Under the pieces are notes generated by a model. It did not search any database, was not told the DNA's origin, and saw only the letters and a program-made list of their open reading frames with translations. 64,000 bases of DNA from Nocardioides sp. S5 (GTDB lineage Bacteria > Actinomycetota > Actinomycetes > Propionibacteriales > Nocardioidaceae), in NCBI RefSeq assembly GCF_017310035.1, contig NZ_CP022296.1, positions 4,278,001 to 4,342,000 on the forward strand, read 5' to 3'. The position numbers were made by a program, and so were the translations under genes. Shown piece after piece: positions 25,672 to 33,691 of this stretch (within the stretch, counting starts at the first letter, position 1; every line of letters begins with the position of its first letter).

Positions 25672-26066
25672 GTCGCCCGTCAGGCTCATGAACGACCCGA
25701 CGGTTCCCCGAGCTCCCGTCTCTCGAGTGCTGCGTAGTGCTCCAGCATGATCTGCTCGCGCGCGGCCTCCTCCTCGTCCGGGACGACCAGCGCGTGCGCG
25801 GGCACGAAGGCACCGACCTGCCACCGACGCTCCCCGCCGGCACGTGCCAGCCACGGGCCACCTGCAACCAGGCGGGACCGCGCAGGACACCGGGCGTCGG
25901 GCCCGCACCGCCTTCGGCGCGACGGCGTACGGGTGCGACCAGCCCCGTCGGGGGCAGGCAGCAGGGATGCCAGTCGTTGTCCACACCGGTCTGATGCCCG
26001 GGCGTGCGGCTCTGACACCGGGTCGGCCCACCTGTGGATGACCAGGACGTCAGGTGACGGCGTACG
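25672..26066. other. 395-nt stretch without a confident gene; possible decayed reading frame on the minus strand
   Basis: A minus-strand frame from 26018 to 25686 encodes 110 residues. Only its last 50 (WQVGAFVPAHALVVPDEEEAAREQIM...) look protein-like; the first half is Arg/Pro-rich and non-coding in character. No start codon with a ribosome binding site or leaderless promoter was found. It may be the remnant of a degraded gene. Base composition is normal and no terminator hairpin was recognised. Confidence 0.3.
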
Positions 26067-26252
26067 TCACTCGCGCCGGCGCGCCGCCACGATGACTAGC
26101 GCCACGCCGAAGCCGGCGAGCACCGGGCCGAGGGTGGCCCAGATCGTCTGGTCGGTCATCGCGCTGCCCTCGATGTAGCCGAGGCCCTGGAAGGTCCAGA
26201 TCGCGCCCATCACCACCATCAGCGCGCCCAGTGCGATCCCGAGGGCGCGCAT
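26067..26252 (-). CDS. Small conserved two-helix membrane protein
   Basis: A 61-residue protein with two predicted transmembrane helices (ALGIALGALMVVMGAIWTFQGLGY and TIWATLGPVLAGFGVALVIVAA) separated by the short loop IEGSAMTDQ. It ends in the basic tail ARRRE, so both termini are probably cytoplasmic. Its start codon shares 1 nt with the stop of the acyl-CoA ligase gene (TGATG arrangement), so it is translated with that gene. This type of small protein recurs in actinobacteria, but the function is unknown. Confidence 0.75.
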   Translation of the reverse strand: MRALGIALGALMVVMGAIWTFQGLGYIEGSAMTDQTIWATLGPVLAGFGVALVIVAARRRE

Positions 26253-27817
26253 CAGGTGAGCTCGCGCTTGAGGATCTTGCCCGTCGCGGTCATGGGCATC
26301 TGGTCGACGAACTGCACGATGCGCGGGTACTTGTAGGCCGCCATCTGCTCCTTGCCCCAGGCGACGAGCTCGTCCTCGGTGACCGTGGCGCCGTCCTTGC
26401 GGATCACGACGGCCTTGACCTCCTCGCCGTGGCTGTCGTGGGGCACGCCGATGACGGCAGCCAGCGACACGTCGGGGTGCGTCAGCAGGACCTCCTCGAT
26501 CTCGCGCGGGTAGACGTTGAAGCCGCCGCGGATGATCATGTCCTTGGACCGGTCGACGATGTAGTACCAGCCATCGGCGTCCTTGCGTCCCAGATCACCG
26601 GAGCGGAACCAGCCGTCGACGATCGCCTCGGCGGTCGCGTCCGGGCGGCCGTAGTAGCCCTTCATGATGTTGGGGCCCTTGATCGCGATCTCGCCGACCG
26701 CGTCCTCGACGTCCTGGAGGTCCTCGCGGACGCCCGGCTCGGGGTTGATGAGCTTCATCTCGACACCCGTGATCGGCTTGCCGATCGAGCCGACGCGGGC
26801 CGGCTCGCCCCACACGGAGAAGCTGGCCACGGGAGAGGTCTCGGAGAGGCCGTAGCCCTCGAGGATGGTCACGCCGAAGCGGCGCTCGAACTCCTTGTGC
26901 ACCTCGACCGGCAGCGCGGACCCGCCGGCGGCGGCGACGCGGAGGGTGTCGGCGAGCTTCTTGACGTCGACACCAGAGTCGTCGAGAGCGCCGAGCAGTC
27001 CCCAGTACATCGTCGGGACGCCCGCGAAGAAGGTGACGTCCTCCTTGTCCATCAGCGCCAGCGCGGGGCCGGCCTCGAAGCGCGGCAGCAGCACGACGGT
27101 GCCGCCGAAGGCGAAGCCGGCGTTCATGATCACCGTCTGGCCGAAGGAGTGGAAGAGCGGCAGCACGCACAGCAGCGTGTCGGGGTGGGCGGCGTCGGCA
27201 CCGAAGATCGACGCGCCCGCGAGCGCGTTGGAGATCATGTTGCGGTGCATCAGCTCGGCGCCCTTGGGCTGGCCGGTGGTGCCCGAGGTGTAGAGGATGA
27301 CGGCCGTGTCGTCCTCGCCGACCTCGCGGGTGTCAAAGGTCGGAGCCTGGCCCTGGAGGGCCTGGCCCAGCGTCTCGGTGCCCTCGACCGGGGACTCGGC
27401 GGACGGGTCGGCGGTGATCATGAAGAAGTGCTCGCAGCCCTCGGCCTGCTCGAAGCCCGCGTGGCCCTCGGCGCCGATCGCCAGGTCAGGCGTGCCCTGG
27501 AAGCAGAAGTAGGCCTGCGCGTCGCTGTCGTCGAGGTGGTAGGCCACCTCACGGCCCTTGAGCAGCACGTTGAGCGGCACGACGGTCGCCCCGGCCTTGA
27601 GGATGCCGTAGTAGACGATCGGGAAGTAGGGCAGGTTCGGGCAGCTCAGCGCCACCTTGTCGCCCGGCTCGATGCCGCGCGAGACCAGCAGGTTGGCCAC
27701 CTGGTTGGCGGCGCCGTCCACCTGGGCGTAGGTGAGTCGCGTGTCGCCCAGCACGACCGCCGTACGGTCCGGGTGGGCCTGGGCAGAGCCTTCGAGCAGC
27801 GAGGAGAGGTTCGACAT
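26252..27817 (-). CDS. Long-chain fatty-acid--CoA ligase (AMP-binding family)
   Basis: This 521-residue adenylate-forming enzyme activates fatty acids or other carboxylic acids to acyl-CoA. The P-loop motif A3 is AVILYTSGTTGQPKGAE. Other core motifs are ILEGYGLSETSPVASF, WFRSGDLGRKDADGWYYIVDRSKDMI and the C-terminal lysine in TATGKILKREL. TAGGTT ends 6 nt before the ATG at 27817, and a perfect CRP-like palindrome lies over the expected -35 region. The chain-length preference is not evident. It shares a transcript with the small membrane protein downstream. Confidence 0.93.
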   Translation of the reverse strand: MSNLSSLLEGSAQAHPDRTAVVLGDTRLTYAQVDGAANQVANLLVSRGIEPGDKVALSCPNLPYFPIVYYGILKAGATVVPLNVLLKGREVAYHLDDSDAQAYFCFQGTPDLAIGAEGHAGFEQAEGCEHFFMITADPSAESPVEGTETLGQALQGQAPTFDTREVGEDDTAVILYTSGTTGQPKGAELMHRNMISNALAGASIFGADAAHPDTLLCVLPLFHSFGQTVIMNAGFAFGGTVVLLPRFEAGPALALMDKEDVTFFAGVPTMYWGLLGALDDSGVDVKKLADTLRVAAAGGSALPVEVHKEFERRFGVTILEGYGLSETSPVASFSVWGEPARVGSIGKPITGVEMKLINPEPGVREDLQDVEDAVGEIAIKGPNIMKGYYGRPDATAEAIVDGWFRSGDLGRKDADGWYYIVDRSKDMIIRGGFNVYPREIEEVLLTHPDVSLAAVIGVPHDSHGEEVKAVVIRKDGATVTEDELVAWGKEQMAAYKYPRIVQFVDQMPMTATGKILKRELT

Positions 27818-27823
27818 GCGGCC

Positions 27824-27829
27824 AACCTA
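27824..27829 (-). promoter_or_regulatory. -10 hexamer of the acyl-CoA ligase gene (leaderless type)
   Basis: TAGGTT on the minus strand ends 6 nt before the ATG at 27817, with no ribosome binding site. Confidence 0.6.
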
Positions 27830-27839
27830 CTCAGCGGTC

Positions 27840-27853
27840 GTGACGGCCGTCAC
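27840..27853. promoter_or_regulatory. Putative CRP/GlxR-type operator GTGACGGCCGTCAC upstream of the acyl-CoA ligase gene
   Basis: A perfect 14-nt palindrome of the GTGA-N6-TCAC type. It is centred about 29 nt upstream of the predicted start site, over the -35 region, which would suit repression. Confidence 0.55.
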
Positions 27854-28293
27854 CCGTCGTCTCGCCTGCGGGCGATGATCCGTCCTGCCTTGCGCAGGTC
27901 GGCGGCGATCGCGGCCGACCCCAGCAGCCCGGCAGCGACTGCGGCGACCGCCCAGGGCCCGCGCCCCTCGACCGTGCCGTCCGCCTGCACCCGGCAGCCG
28001 CCGGTCACGTCGGTGAAGTGCAGCGAGAGCGTGGCGCTCACCCCGCGCCAGGTCCCGCGCTCGGTCCAGACCCGGAACGGCACGAGCTCGGTGGTCTCCA
28101 TGTGGGGGCGTACGCCGACCGACGTGGTCTCGCGCCACGCCTGGCCGAGATGAGGCTCCTCGTCCGCGGGCACCTCGACCGAGCGCAGGGAAGACTGCCA
28201 CTCCGGCCGGTTGCGCGGGTCGCAGAGGTAGCGGAAGGCCGCCTCCGCCGTCACCGGGAGCTCGACGGTGGCGGAGATCGCCCGGGTGCTCAG
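27850..28293 (-). CDS. SRPBCC-family protein with a probable CTG start coupled to purC
   Basis: A 147-residue START-like protein. It begins [32 protein letters not shown], a typical first strand and helix for the fold, and contains [14 protein letters not shown] and a C-terminal hydrophobic helix ([16 protein letters not shown]). No ATG, GTG or TTG lies in frame near the expected N-terminus. The CTG at 28293-28291 overlaps the purC TGA by 4 nt (CTGA), mirroring the ATGA/GTGA couplings elsewhere in the window. The next start, GTG inside PVTAEAAF, would remove the first strand. The start is inferred; the ligand is unknown. Confidence 0.75.
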   Translation of the reverse strand: MSTRAISATVELPVTAEAAFRYLCDPRNRPEWQSSLRSVEVPADEEPHLGQAWRETTSVGVRPHMETTELVPFRVWTERGTWRGVSATLSLHFTDVTGGCRVQADGTVEGRGPWAVAAVAAGLLGSAAIAADLRKAGRIIARRRDDG

Positions 28294-29183
28294 AACGACT
28301 CCCCGGTCAGCAGCTCGTACGCCTCGACGTACCTCGCCCGGGTCCGCTCGACGACCGCCTCGGGCAGGGGCGGCGGCGCCTCGCCCGACGAGCGGTCCCA
28401 GCCGGACTCGTTGGTGAGCCAGTCGCGCACGATCTGCTTGTCGTACGACTCTTGCGCGCGGCCCGGCTGCCAGTCGGCCGCCGGCCAGAAGCGCGAGCTG
28501 TCGGGGGTGAGGACCTCGTCGGCGAGGATCGTCGTCCCGTCCGGACGCCGGCCGAACTCCAGCTTGGTGTCGGCCAGGATGATGCCGCGCTCGAGCGCCT
28601 GGGCGTGCGCCCTGCCGTAGACCTCCATGGTCAGCATCCGCAGCTCCGCGGCCGCGTCGTCGCCGACGGTCTCGACCACGGACTCGTAGTCGACGTTCTC
28701 GTCGTGGTCGCCGAGCTCGGCCTTGGTCGCCGGGGTGAAGATCGGCTCCGGGAGCCGGCTGCCGTCCTGGAGCCCGGCGGGCAGCGCGATGCCGCAGACG
28801 GCGCCGGTGCGGTGGTAGTCGAGCAGGCCCGAGCCGGTGAGGTAGCCGCGTGCCACGCACTCGACCGGGAACATGTCGAGCTCCTCGCAGACCACCGCGC
28901 GCCCGGCGACGGAGGCGGGGACGTCGGTCGACACGACGTGGTTGCCGACGAGCCCGGCGAGCTGGTCGAACCACCACAGCGACATCCGCGTGAGGATCTC
29001 GCCCTTGTCGGGGATCGTGGAGTCGAGGACGAAGTCGTAGGCCGAGATGCGGTCGCTGGCGACCATGAGCAGCTTGCCTGCGTGCTCGCCGGCGTCGATG
29101 CGGTAGAGGTCGCGCACCTTTCCGGAGTGGACGTGGGTCGTGCCCACGATCGCAGGGGCTTCGGGGATCTTCAGGTCGGCCAC
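28290..29183 (-). CDS. purC: Phosphoribosylaminoimidazole-succinocarboxamide synthase
   Basis: PurC joins CAIR and aspartate with ATP to make SAICAR. The 297-residue protein matches the bacterial/yeast Ade1-type length. Visible segments are HSGKVRDLY (nucleotide loop), [26 protein letters not shown] and [11 protein letters not shown] with the metal-binding Asp/Glu. The GTG start at 29183 has TAGTCT 7 nt upstream and no ribosome binding site. A SRPBCC gene starts within its stop codon. It is separated from purB by an acylphosphatase, a monooxygenase-like gene and a convergent MFS gene. Confidence 0.97.
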   Translation of the reverse strand: MADLKIPEAPAIVGTTHVHSGKVRDLYRIDAGEHAGKLLMVASDRISAYDFVLDSTIPDKGEILTRMSLWWFDQLAGLVGNHVVSTDVPASVAGRAVVCEELDMFPVECVARGYLTGSGLLDYHRTGAVCGIALPAGLQDGSRLPEPIFTPATKAELGDHDENVDYESVVETVGDDAAAELRMLTMEVYGRAHAQALERGIILADTKLEFGRRPDGTTILADEVLTPDSSRFWPAADWQPGRAQESYDKQIVRDWLTNESGWDRSSGEAPPPLPEAVVERTRARYVEAYELLTGESF

Positions 29184-29190
29184 GCGACCG

Positions 29191-29196
29191 AGACTA
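29191..29196 (-). promoter_or_regulatory. -10 hexamer of purC (leaderless type)
   Basis: TAGTCT on the minus strand ends 7 nt before the purC GTG at 29183. Confidence 0.6.
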
Positions 29197-29203
29197 GCGC
29201 TGG

Positions 29204-29752
29204 TCAGCGGTGCAGCCACCCCGCCATCCGGCGCGTGATCCACGGCAGGAAGACGTAGGTCATCAGCGGGGTCATCACCGTGGTGACCAGGACGACGCGC
29301 GCCACCAGGGCCCAGTCGGCGATGGTCTGCGACGCCACGGCGTTGGCGGCCAGGCTCAGCGGGAGGAAGACCAGGTAGATGGCGATCATCTGCTTCCACC
29401 GCGGCGGCGCCGTCGGGGCGGCGCTCAGCAGCTCGGCCGACGCCGGCTCGTCGAACCACCCCTCGATGCCTGTACGCCGCTCACGGCGCGACTCCTCGAC
29501 GTCGCCGGCAGCCGCCTCGAGCCACCACGCGCGCTGCGGGGAGGCCTCCCAGGCGGCCAGCGCCTCGGCGTCGGCGAAGCGGTAGAGCATGTGCCAGTCG
29601 GCCGAGTCCGTGCTCGGCCGGACCCAGCCCGAGCCGAGGAACCCGTCGAACTTCTCCGCCATCGACGTGCCCGCCTGCATCCAGGCGAGCATCTGGGTGG
29701 TGTGCGAGGGGTCGACGTGACGGGTGACGGACACGGTGACGGGCGCGCTCAT
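29204..29752 (-). CDS. Antibiotic-biosynthesis-monooxygenase-like (ABM) domain protein with C-terminal membrane helices
   Basis: A 182-residue protein. Residues 1-105 form an ABM ferredoxin-like domain ([49 protein letters not shown]). Residues 120-175 contain two transmembrane helices ([18 protein letters not shown] and [17 protein letters not shown]). This architecture is that of the COG3224 group found in many bacteria. The active role is unknown. ATG 29752 was chosen because the domain begins there; the longer frame upstream is non-coding in character. It ends 20 nt before purC on the same strand. Confidence 0.85.
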   Translation of the reverse strand: MSAPVTVSVTRHVDPSHTTQMLAWMQAGTSMAEKFDGFLGSGWVRPSTDSADWHMLYRFADAEALAAWEASPQRAWWLEAAAGDVEESRRERRTGIEGWFDEPASAELLSAAPTAPPRWKQMIAIYLVFLPLSLAANAVASQTIADWALVARVVLVTTVMTPLMTYVFLPWITRRMAGWLHR

Positions 29753-29829
29753 GGGCTCCAGTGTCGGGCGCGGCGCGGCGCGGGGAGAAGCTGGCGACGA
29801 CGAGATCCCGGCCACGTCGGACCTGACGG

Positions 29830-30108
29830 TCAGTAGCCGACCTCGAAGGAGGTCGCGCCCGACGGCGCCGCCTCGCGCACCGCCACGTCGCCGACCTTCG
29901 CCATCGACGGTCCGGTGCGGCACCACGCGACGAGCGCGTCGACGGCGTCGGCGTCGCCCTCGGCGTGCAGCAGCACCGAACCGTCCGGCTCGTTGCGGAC
30001 CCAGCCGACCACGCCGAGCCGCTGCGCCTGTTCCTGCGCGGACCACCGGAACGACACGCCCTGCACCCGGCCGGTGACCCGCGCCTGCACTGCCTTCACG
30101 AGAGACAT
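29830..30108 (-). CDS. acyP: Acylphosphatase
   Basis: A 92-residue enzyme that hydrolyses carboxyl-phosphate bonds. The catalytic signature VTGRVQGVSFRWSAQEQA holds the phosphate-binding Arg, and GWVRNEPDGSVLLHAEG provides the catalytic Asn (VRNEPDG). The size matches the family. The start at 30108 (MSLVKAVQARV) gives the standard N-terminus. The gene is divergent from the MFS transporter gene, with 40 nt between the two starts. Confidence 0.92.
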   Translation of the reverse strand: MSLVKAVQARVTGRVQGVSFRWSAQEQAQRLGVVGWVRNEPDGSVLLHAEGDADAVDALVAWCRTGPSMAKVGDVAVREAAPSGATSFEVGY

Positions 30109-30148
30109 CCTGCCCCGACGCGTGGGGGCGGGTGCAAGGCTGGCGGCC

Positions 30149-31600
30149 GTGAGCCAGGACGAGCAGCAGCGCACCGCGCGCGACGGGACGGCCGGCGAGA
30201 CGGCGTACGAGCCGGACCCGCGGCGCTGGCGGGTGCTCGCGGTGTCGCTCGTCGTCGGCTTCATGTCGCTGCTCGACGTCACGATCGTCAACGTCGCGGT
30301 CCCCTCGATCCGCGCCGGCCTCGACACCAGCGCCGCCACCATCCAGTGGGTGGTCTCGGGCTACGCGCTCGCCTTCGGCATGACGCTGGTCGCGGGCGGT
30401 CGCCTCGGCGACGCGCACGGCCGGCGCCGGATGATGACGATCGGGCTGCTCGGCTTCATCCTCTCCAGCCTCGCGGTCGGGCTGGCCCCCAACGCGGCGG
30501 CGATCGTCGTCGCCCGGCTCGTCCAGGGCGCCAGCGCGGGGCTGCTGACGCCCCAGAACTCCGGCCTGATCCAGCAGCTCTTCCGCGGGGAGGAGCGCGG
30601 ACGCGCTTTCGGGATGTTCGGCTTCACGGTGGCCGTCGCCTCGGCCGCCGGCCCCCTGATCGGCGGGGCGCTGATCGCCCTGCTCGGGGAGGAGAACGGC
30701 TGGCGCTCGCTCTTCCTCATCAACGTCCCGATCGGCCTGGTGGCCCTGGTGCTGATCCGCCGCCTCGTGCCCGACAACGACGCCGGCGCCGCGGCCGAGA
30801 AGGACCCGCGCGTGGACCTCGTGGGCGCACTGCTGCTGGGGCTCGCGGTGCTGTCGGTCCTCTACCCGCTGATCAGCCTCGAGGGCGGTGCCAGCCTGCC
30901 GCTGCTGGGGCTGCTCGCCTTCCCGGTGCTGGCGTGGGCGTTCGTGCGGTGGGAGCGCGAGGCCGTACGCCGGGAGCGACCGCCGCTGCTCGACGTCTCG
31001 CTGCTGCGCGGACTGCCGGGCTACGCCAACGGGCTGCTGGTCGGCACCCTCTACTTCACCGGCTTCACCGGGATCTTCCTCGTGCTGTCGGTGCACCTGC
31101 AGGAGGGCGAGGGCTTCTCCCCGCTCGGCGCGGCGCTGCTGATGACGCCGTTCGCGGTGGGCGCGGCGACCACCTCACCGCTGGCGGGCAGGCTCGTGGG
31201 TCGGATCGGGCGCCGCGTCACGCTGGTCGCGCTCGGCGTGATGGTGACGGGCACCGCCCTCGCCGCCCTGCTCGTCACCCAGCCGACCGACCGGCTGTGG
31301 TGGACGCTCGCGCCGGCGATGTTCCTCGCCGGTGTCGGGGGCGGCGGCGTGATCTCCCCCAACTTCACCCTCACCCTCGCCGAGGTCCCGCCGCGGATGG
31401 GCGGCGCCGCCGGCGGCGCGCTGCAGACCGGCCAGCGGATCGGGTCCGCGCTCGGCGCGGCGCTGCTGATGACGGTCTACCTCGCGGTCGACGCCGTCGC
31501 GTCCGCACCGGTGGCCGCCCGCTCGGCGCTCCTCGCGGCGCTCGTGGTGCTGTCCGCGGCCTTCGCCGCCGCCGTACGGTCCTGGCGGCGCGGGGACTGA
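30149..31600 (+). CDS. MFS transporter, DHA2 (14-TM drug:H+ antiporter) family
   Basis: A 483-residue membrane transporter with about 14 predicted helices. The first helix region VVGFMSLLDVTIVNVAVPSI carries the DHA2 motif LDxTIVNVALP. Motif A is GGRLGDAHGRRRMM and motif C-like GPLIGGALIALLG follows. It probably exports drugs or other small molecules. GTG 30149 was chosen; a degenerate AAGGCT element lies 7 nt upstream, in the position used by leaderless promoters here. A repeat-derived hairpin block lies between its end and the convergent purB gene. The substrate is unknown. Confidence 0.92.
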   Translation: MSQDEQQRTARDGTAGETAYEPDPRRWRVLAVSLVVGFMSLLDVTIVNVAVPSIRAGLDTSAATIQWVVSGYALAFGMTLVAGGRLGDAHGRRRMMTIGLLGFILSSLAVGLAPNAAAIVVARLVQGASAGLLTPQNSGLIQQLFRGEERGRAFGMFGFTVAVASAAGPLIGGALIALLGEENGWRSLFLINVPIGLVALVLIRRLVPDNDAGAAAEKDPRVDLVGALLLGLAVLSVLYPLISLEGGASLPLLGLLAFPVLAWAFVRWEREAVRRERPPLLDVSLLRGLPGYANGLLVGTLYFTGFTGIFLVLSVHLQEGEGFSPLGAALLMTPFAVGAATTSPLAGRLVGRIGRRVTLVALGVMVTGTALAALLVTQPTDRLWWTLAPAMFLAGVGGGGVISPNFTLTLAEVPPRMGGAAGGALQTGQRIGSALGAALLMTVYLAVDAVASAPVAARSALLAALVVLSAAFAAAVRSWRRGD

Positions 31601-31623
31601 GGGTGGTCGCCGCCGCCGCTGTT

Positions 31624-31679
31624 CGGGATCCCCGGCTGACCGGGGATCCCCGAGGTTGTCAGGGCATGCACGACCTGAC
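31624..31679. repeat. Dispersed palindromic repeat, copy 2
   Basis: The unit begins with the perfect stem GGGATCCCCGG/CCGGGGATCCC and continues with GAGGTTGTCAGG. It matches copy 1 (16204-16259) at about 45 of 56 positions by hand alignment. The AACCTGACAGG-type half appears again inverted at 31694-31703. Confidence 0.55.
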
Positions 31680-31683
31680 AACC
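31625..31683. terminator. Double hairpin between convergent MFS and purB genes
   Basis: The first stem has perfect 11-nt arms (31625-31635, 31640-31650) with a CTGA loop. The second has perfect 10-nt arms (31654-31663, 31674-31683). Together they can stop transcription from both sides. Confidence 0.75.
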
Positions 31684-31723
31684 CGCAGGAGAGCCTGACA
31701 ACCTCGGCTGGGCGGGTCGGCAG

Positions 31724-33142
31724 TCAGAGGATGGCGCCCGGCACGTACGCCGCTGCGCCGGGGTGGCGTGCCGCGAGCGCCTCGACCCGGGCGACGACCG
31801 CACGGGTCTGGGCCACGGCAGCCCCGGTGAACTCGATCGGGTCGGCGACGAGCGCCTCGATCTGCTCGCGGGTCAGCCCCAGCCGCTCGTCGGCGGCGAG
31901 CTTGGCGAACACGTCGTTGTCGGCCTGCCCCGCGCGCATCGCCAGCGCCGTGCCGACGGCCGCCTCCTTGATCGCCTCGTGGGCGGCCTCGCGGCCGACC
32001 CCGTTGCGGACCGCGGCCATCAGCACCTTGGTCGTGGTGAGGAAGGGCAGGTAACGGTCCAGCTCGCGCTGGATCACGGCCGGGAAGGCGCCGAACTCGT
32101 CGAGCACGGTGAGGAAGGTCTGGAAGAGCCCGTCGGTGGCGAAGAAGGCGTCGGGCAGCGCGACGCGGCGCACGACCGAGCAGGAGACGTCGCCCTCGTT
32201 CCACTGGTCACCGGCGAGCTCGCTGACCATCGACAGGTGGCCGCGCAGGATCACCGCGAGGCCGTTGACCCGCTCGCACGAGCGGGTGTTCATCTTGTGG
32301 GGCATCGCCGACGAGCCGACCTGGCCCTCCTTGAAGCCCTCGGTGACCAGCTCGTGGCCGGCCATCAGCCGCACGGTGGTCGCGAGGTTGGACGGACCGC
32401 TGACGAGCTGCACCAGCGCGGCGACGACGTCGAAGTCGAGCGATCGCGGGTAGACCTGGCCGACACTGGTCAGCGTCTGCTCGAAGCCCAGGTGCGCGGC
32501 GACCCGCTGCTCGAGGTCGTCGAGCTTGTCGGCGTCGCCGTCGAGCAGGTCGAGCATGTCCTGCGAGGTGCCCATCGGGCCCTTGATGCCGCGCAGGGGG
32601 TAGCGCGCGAGCAGCTCCTCGATCCGCTGCACGCCGATGAGCATCTCGTCGGCGACGCTCGCGAAGCGCTTGCCGAGCGTGGTGGCCTGCGCGGCGACGT
32701 TGTGCGAGCGCCCCGCCATGACGGTGGCCTCGTGCTCGGCGGCGAGCCGGCCGAGGCGGACCAGCGCGGCCACGGCGCGGTCGCGCACCACCTCGAGCGA
32801 GCGGCGCACCTGCAGCTGCTCGACGTTCTCGGTGAGGTCGCGCGACGTCATGCCCTTGTGGATGTGCTCGTGCCCCGCCAGCGCGGAGAACTCCTCGATG
32901 CGGGCCTTCACGTCGTGACGGGTGATCCGCTCGCGCGCGGCGATGGAGTCGAGGTCGACCTTGTCGACGACCGACTCGTAGGCCTCGACCACACCGTCGG
33001 GCACGTCGATGCCGAGGTCGCGCTGGGCCTTCAGCACCGCGATCCAGAGCTGCCGCTCGAGGACGATCTTGTGCTCGGGCGACCAGATCTCGGCGAGGTC
33101 GGCTCCGGCGTAGCGGGTGGCCAGGACGTTGGGGACGCTCAC
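31724..33142 (-). CDS. purB: Adenylosuccinate lyase
   Basis: PurB cleaves SAICAR and adenylosuccinate, acting twice in purine synthesis. The 472-residue fumarase-superfamily protein shows the signature GSSAMPHKMNTRSCE with the catalytic Ser on the mobile loop. TSRDLTENVEQLQ and GRSHNVAAQATTLGKR contribute the His and Thr of the active site. The GTG start lies 3 nt after the stop of the DUF402 gene, so it closes the purA-purD-DUF402-purB operon. It is somewhat longer than the 430-residue Bacillus enzyme, similar to other actinobacterial PurB proteins. Confidence 0.97.
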   Translation of the reverse strand: MSVPNVLATRYAGADLAEIWSPEHKIVLERQLWIAVLKAQRDLGIDVPDGVVEAYESVVDKVDLDSIAARERITRHDVKARIEEFSALAGHEHIHKGMTSRDLTENVEQLQVRRSLEVVRDRAVAALVRLGRLAAEHEATVMAGRSHNVAAQATTLGKRFASVADEMLIGVQRIEELLARYPLRGIKGPMGTSQDMLDLLDGDADKLDDLEQRVAAHLGFEQTLTSVGQVYPRSLDFDVVAALVQLVSGPSNLATTVRLMAGHELVTEGFKEGQVGSSAMPHKMNTRSCERVNGLAVILRGHLSMVSELAGDQWNEGDVSCSVVRRVALPDAFFATDGLFQTFLTVLDEFGAFPAVIQRELDRYLPFLTTTKVLMAAVRNGVGREAAHEAIKEAAVGTALAMRAGQADNDVFAKLAADERLGLTREQIEALVADPIEFTGAAVAQTRAVVARVEALAARHPGAAAYVPGAIL

Positions 33143-33145
33143 GGC

Positions 33146-33691
33146 TCAGATCATCCCACCCTGCGGCGTCCAGCCGTCCCACGGTGCCCACCAGCGCTCG
33201 TCCCGGTCGAGCAGGCCGGCGACGACGTCGGCCTCGGCGAGGACCGCGAGCAGCTCGTCCCGGGTGATCCGCCCGGACGCCAGGGAGGGGGCGAGGTCCT
33301 GCACGTCCTTCCACTGCCAGCTGCCGTCGGGCGCGATGACGATGTCGAGCTGGAGGTCGTTGACCTCGATGCCGTCGTCGGTGCGCACCACGGGCGTCTC
33401 GAAGTTGACGTACCAGCCGACGAAGGCGCCGTCGGGGTCGAAGAACCGCCACACCGAGTACCAGTCGCCCTCGCGCCGCATCTTCAGCACCGTGGTGCCC
33501 TGCCACGCGTCGAGGTGCCTCCACGGGTGCGGGACGGGGTGCTCGGGGAACGACATCGGGGTGCCGTCGGCCTGGACGGTCACCAGGATCCCGTCGTCGC
33601 TGACCACCCGCTCGTCCCACGACGCCCACTCCGCGCCGTGCAGCACCTCGCGGACCCGGAGCGCGGAGCCGGCGGCGTACGGCTCAGCCAC
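33146..33691 (-). CDS. DUF402 domain protein embedded in the purine operon
   Basis: A 181-residue protein of the DUF402 (FomD/nucleoside phosphatase Ntdp-like) fold. Segments are EHPVPHPWRHLDAWQGTTVLKM, WRFFDPDGAFVGWYVNFETP (typical Y/W-x-N-x2-P) and the metal-type acidic motif DLQLDIVIAPDGSWQWKD. Family members hydrolyse nucleoside or phosphonate esters. Placement between purD and purB suggests a nucleotide-related activity, but that is inference. GTG 33691 overlaps the purD stop by 8 nt and is preferred; GTGs at 33703 and 33715 are in frame but lie deeper inside purD. Confidence 0.85.
   Translation of the reverse strand: MAEPYAAGSALRVREVLHGAEWASWDERVVSDDGILVTVQADGTPMSFPEHPVPHPWRHLDAWQGTTVLKMRREGDWYSVWRFFDPDGAFVGWYVNFETPVVRTDDGIEVNDLQLDIVIAPDGSWQWKDVQDLAPSLASGRITRDELLAVLAEADVVAGLLDRDERWWAPWDGWTPQGGMI

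Noticed and set aside
26054..26070. GTGAC...GTCAC near the end of the small membrane protein gene
   Set aside because: The spacer is 7 nt (GTGA and TCAC 9 nt apart) and it lies over the gene end, not a promoter.
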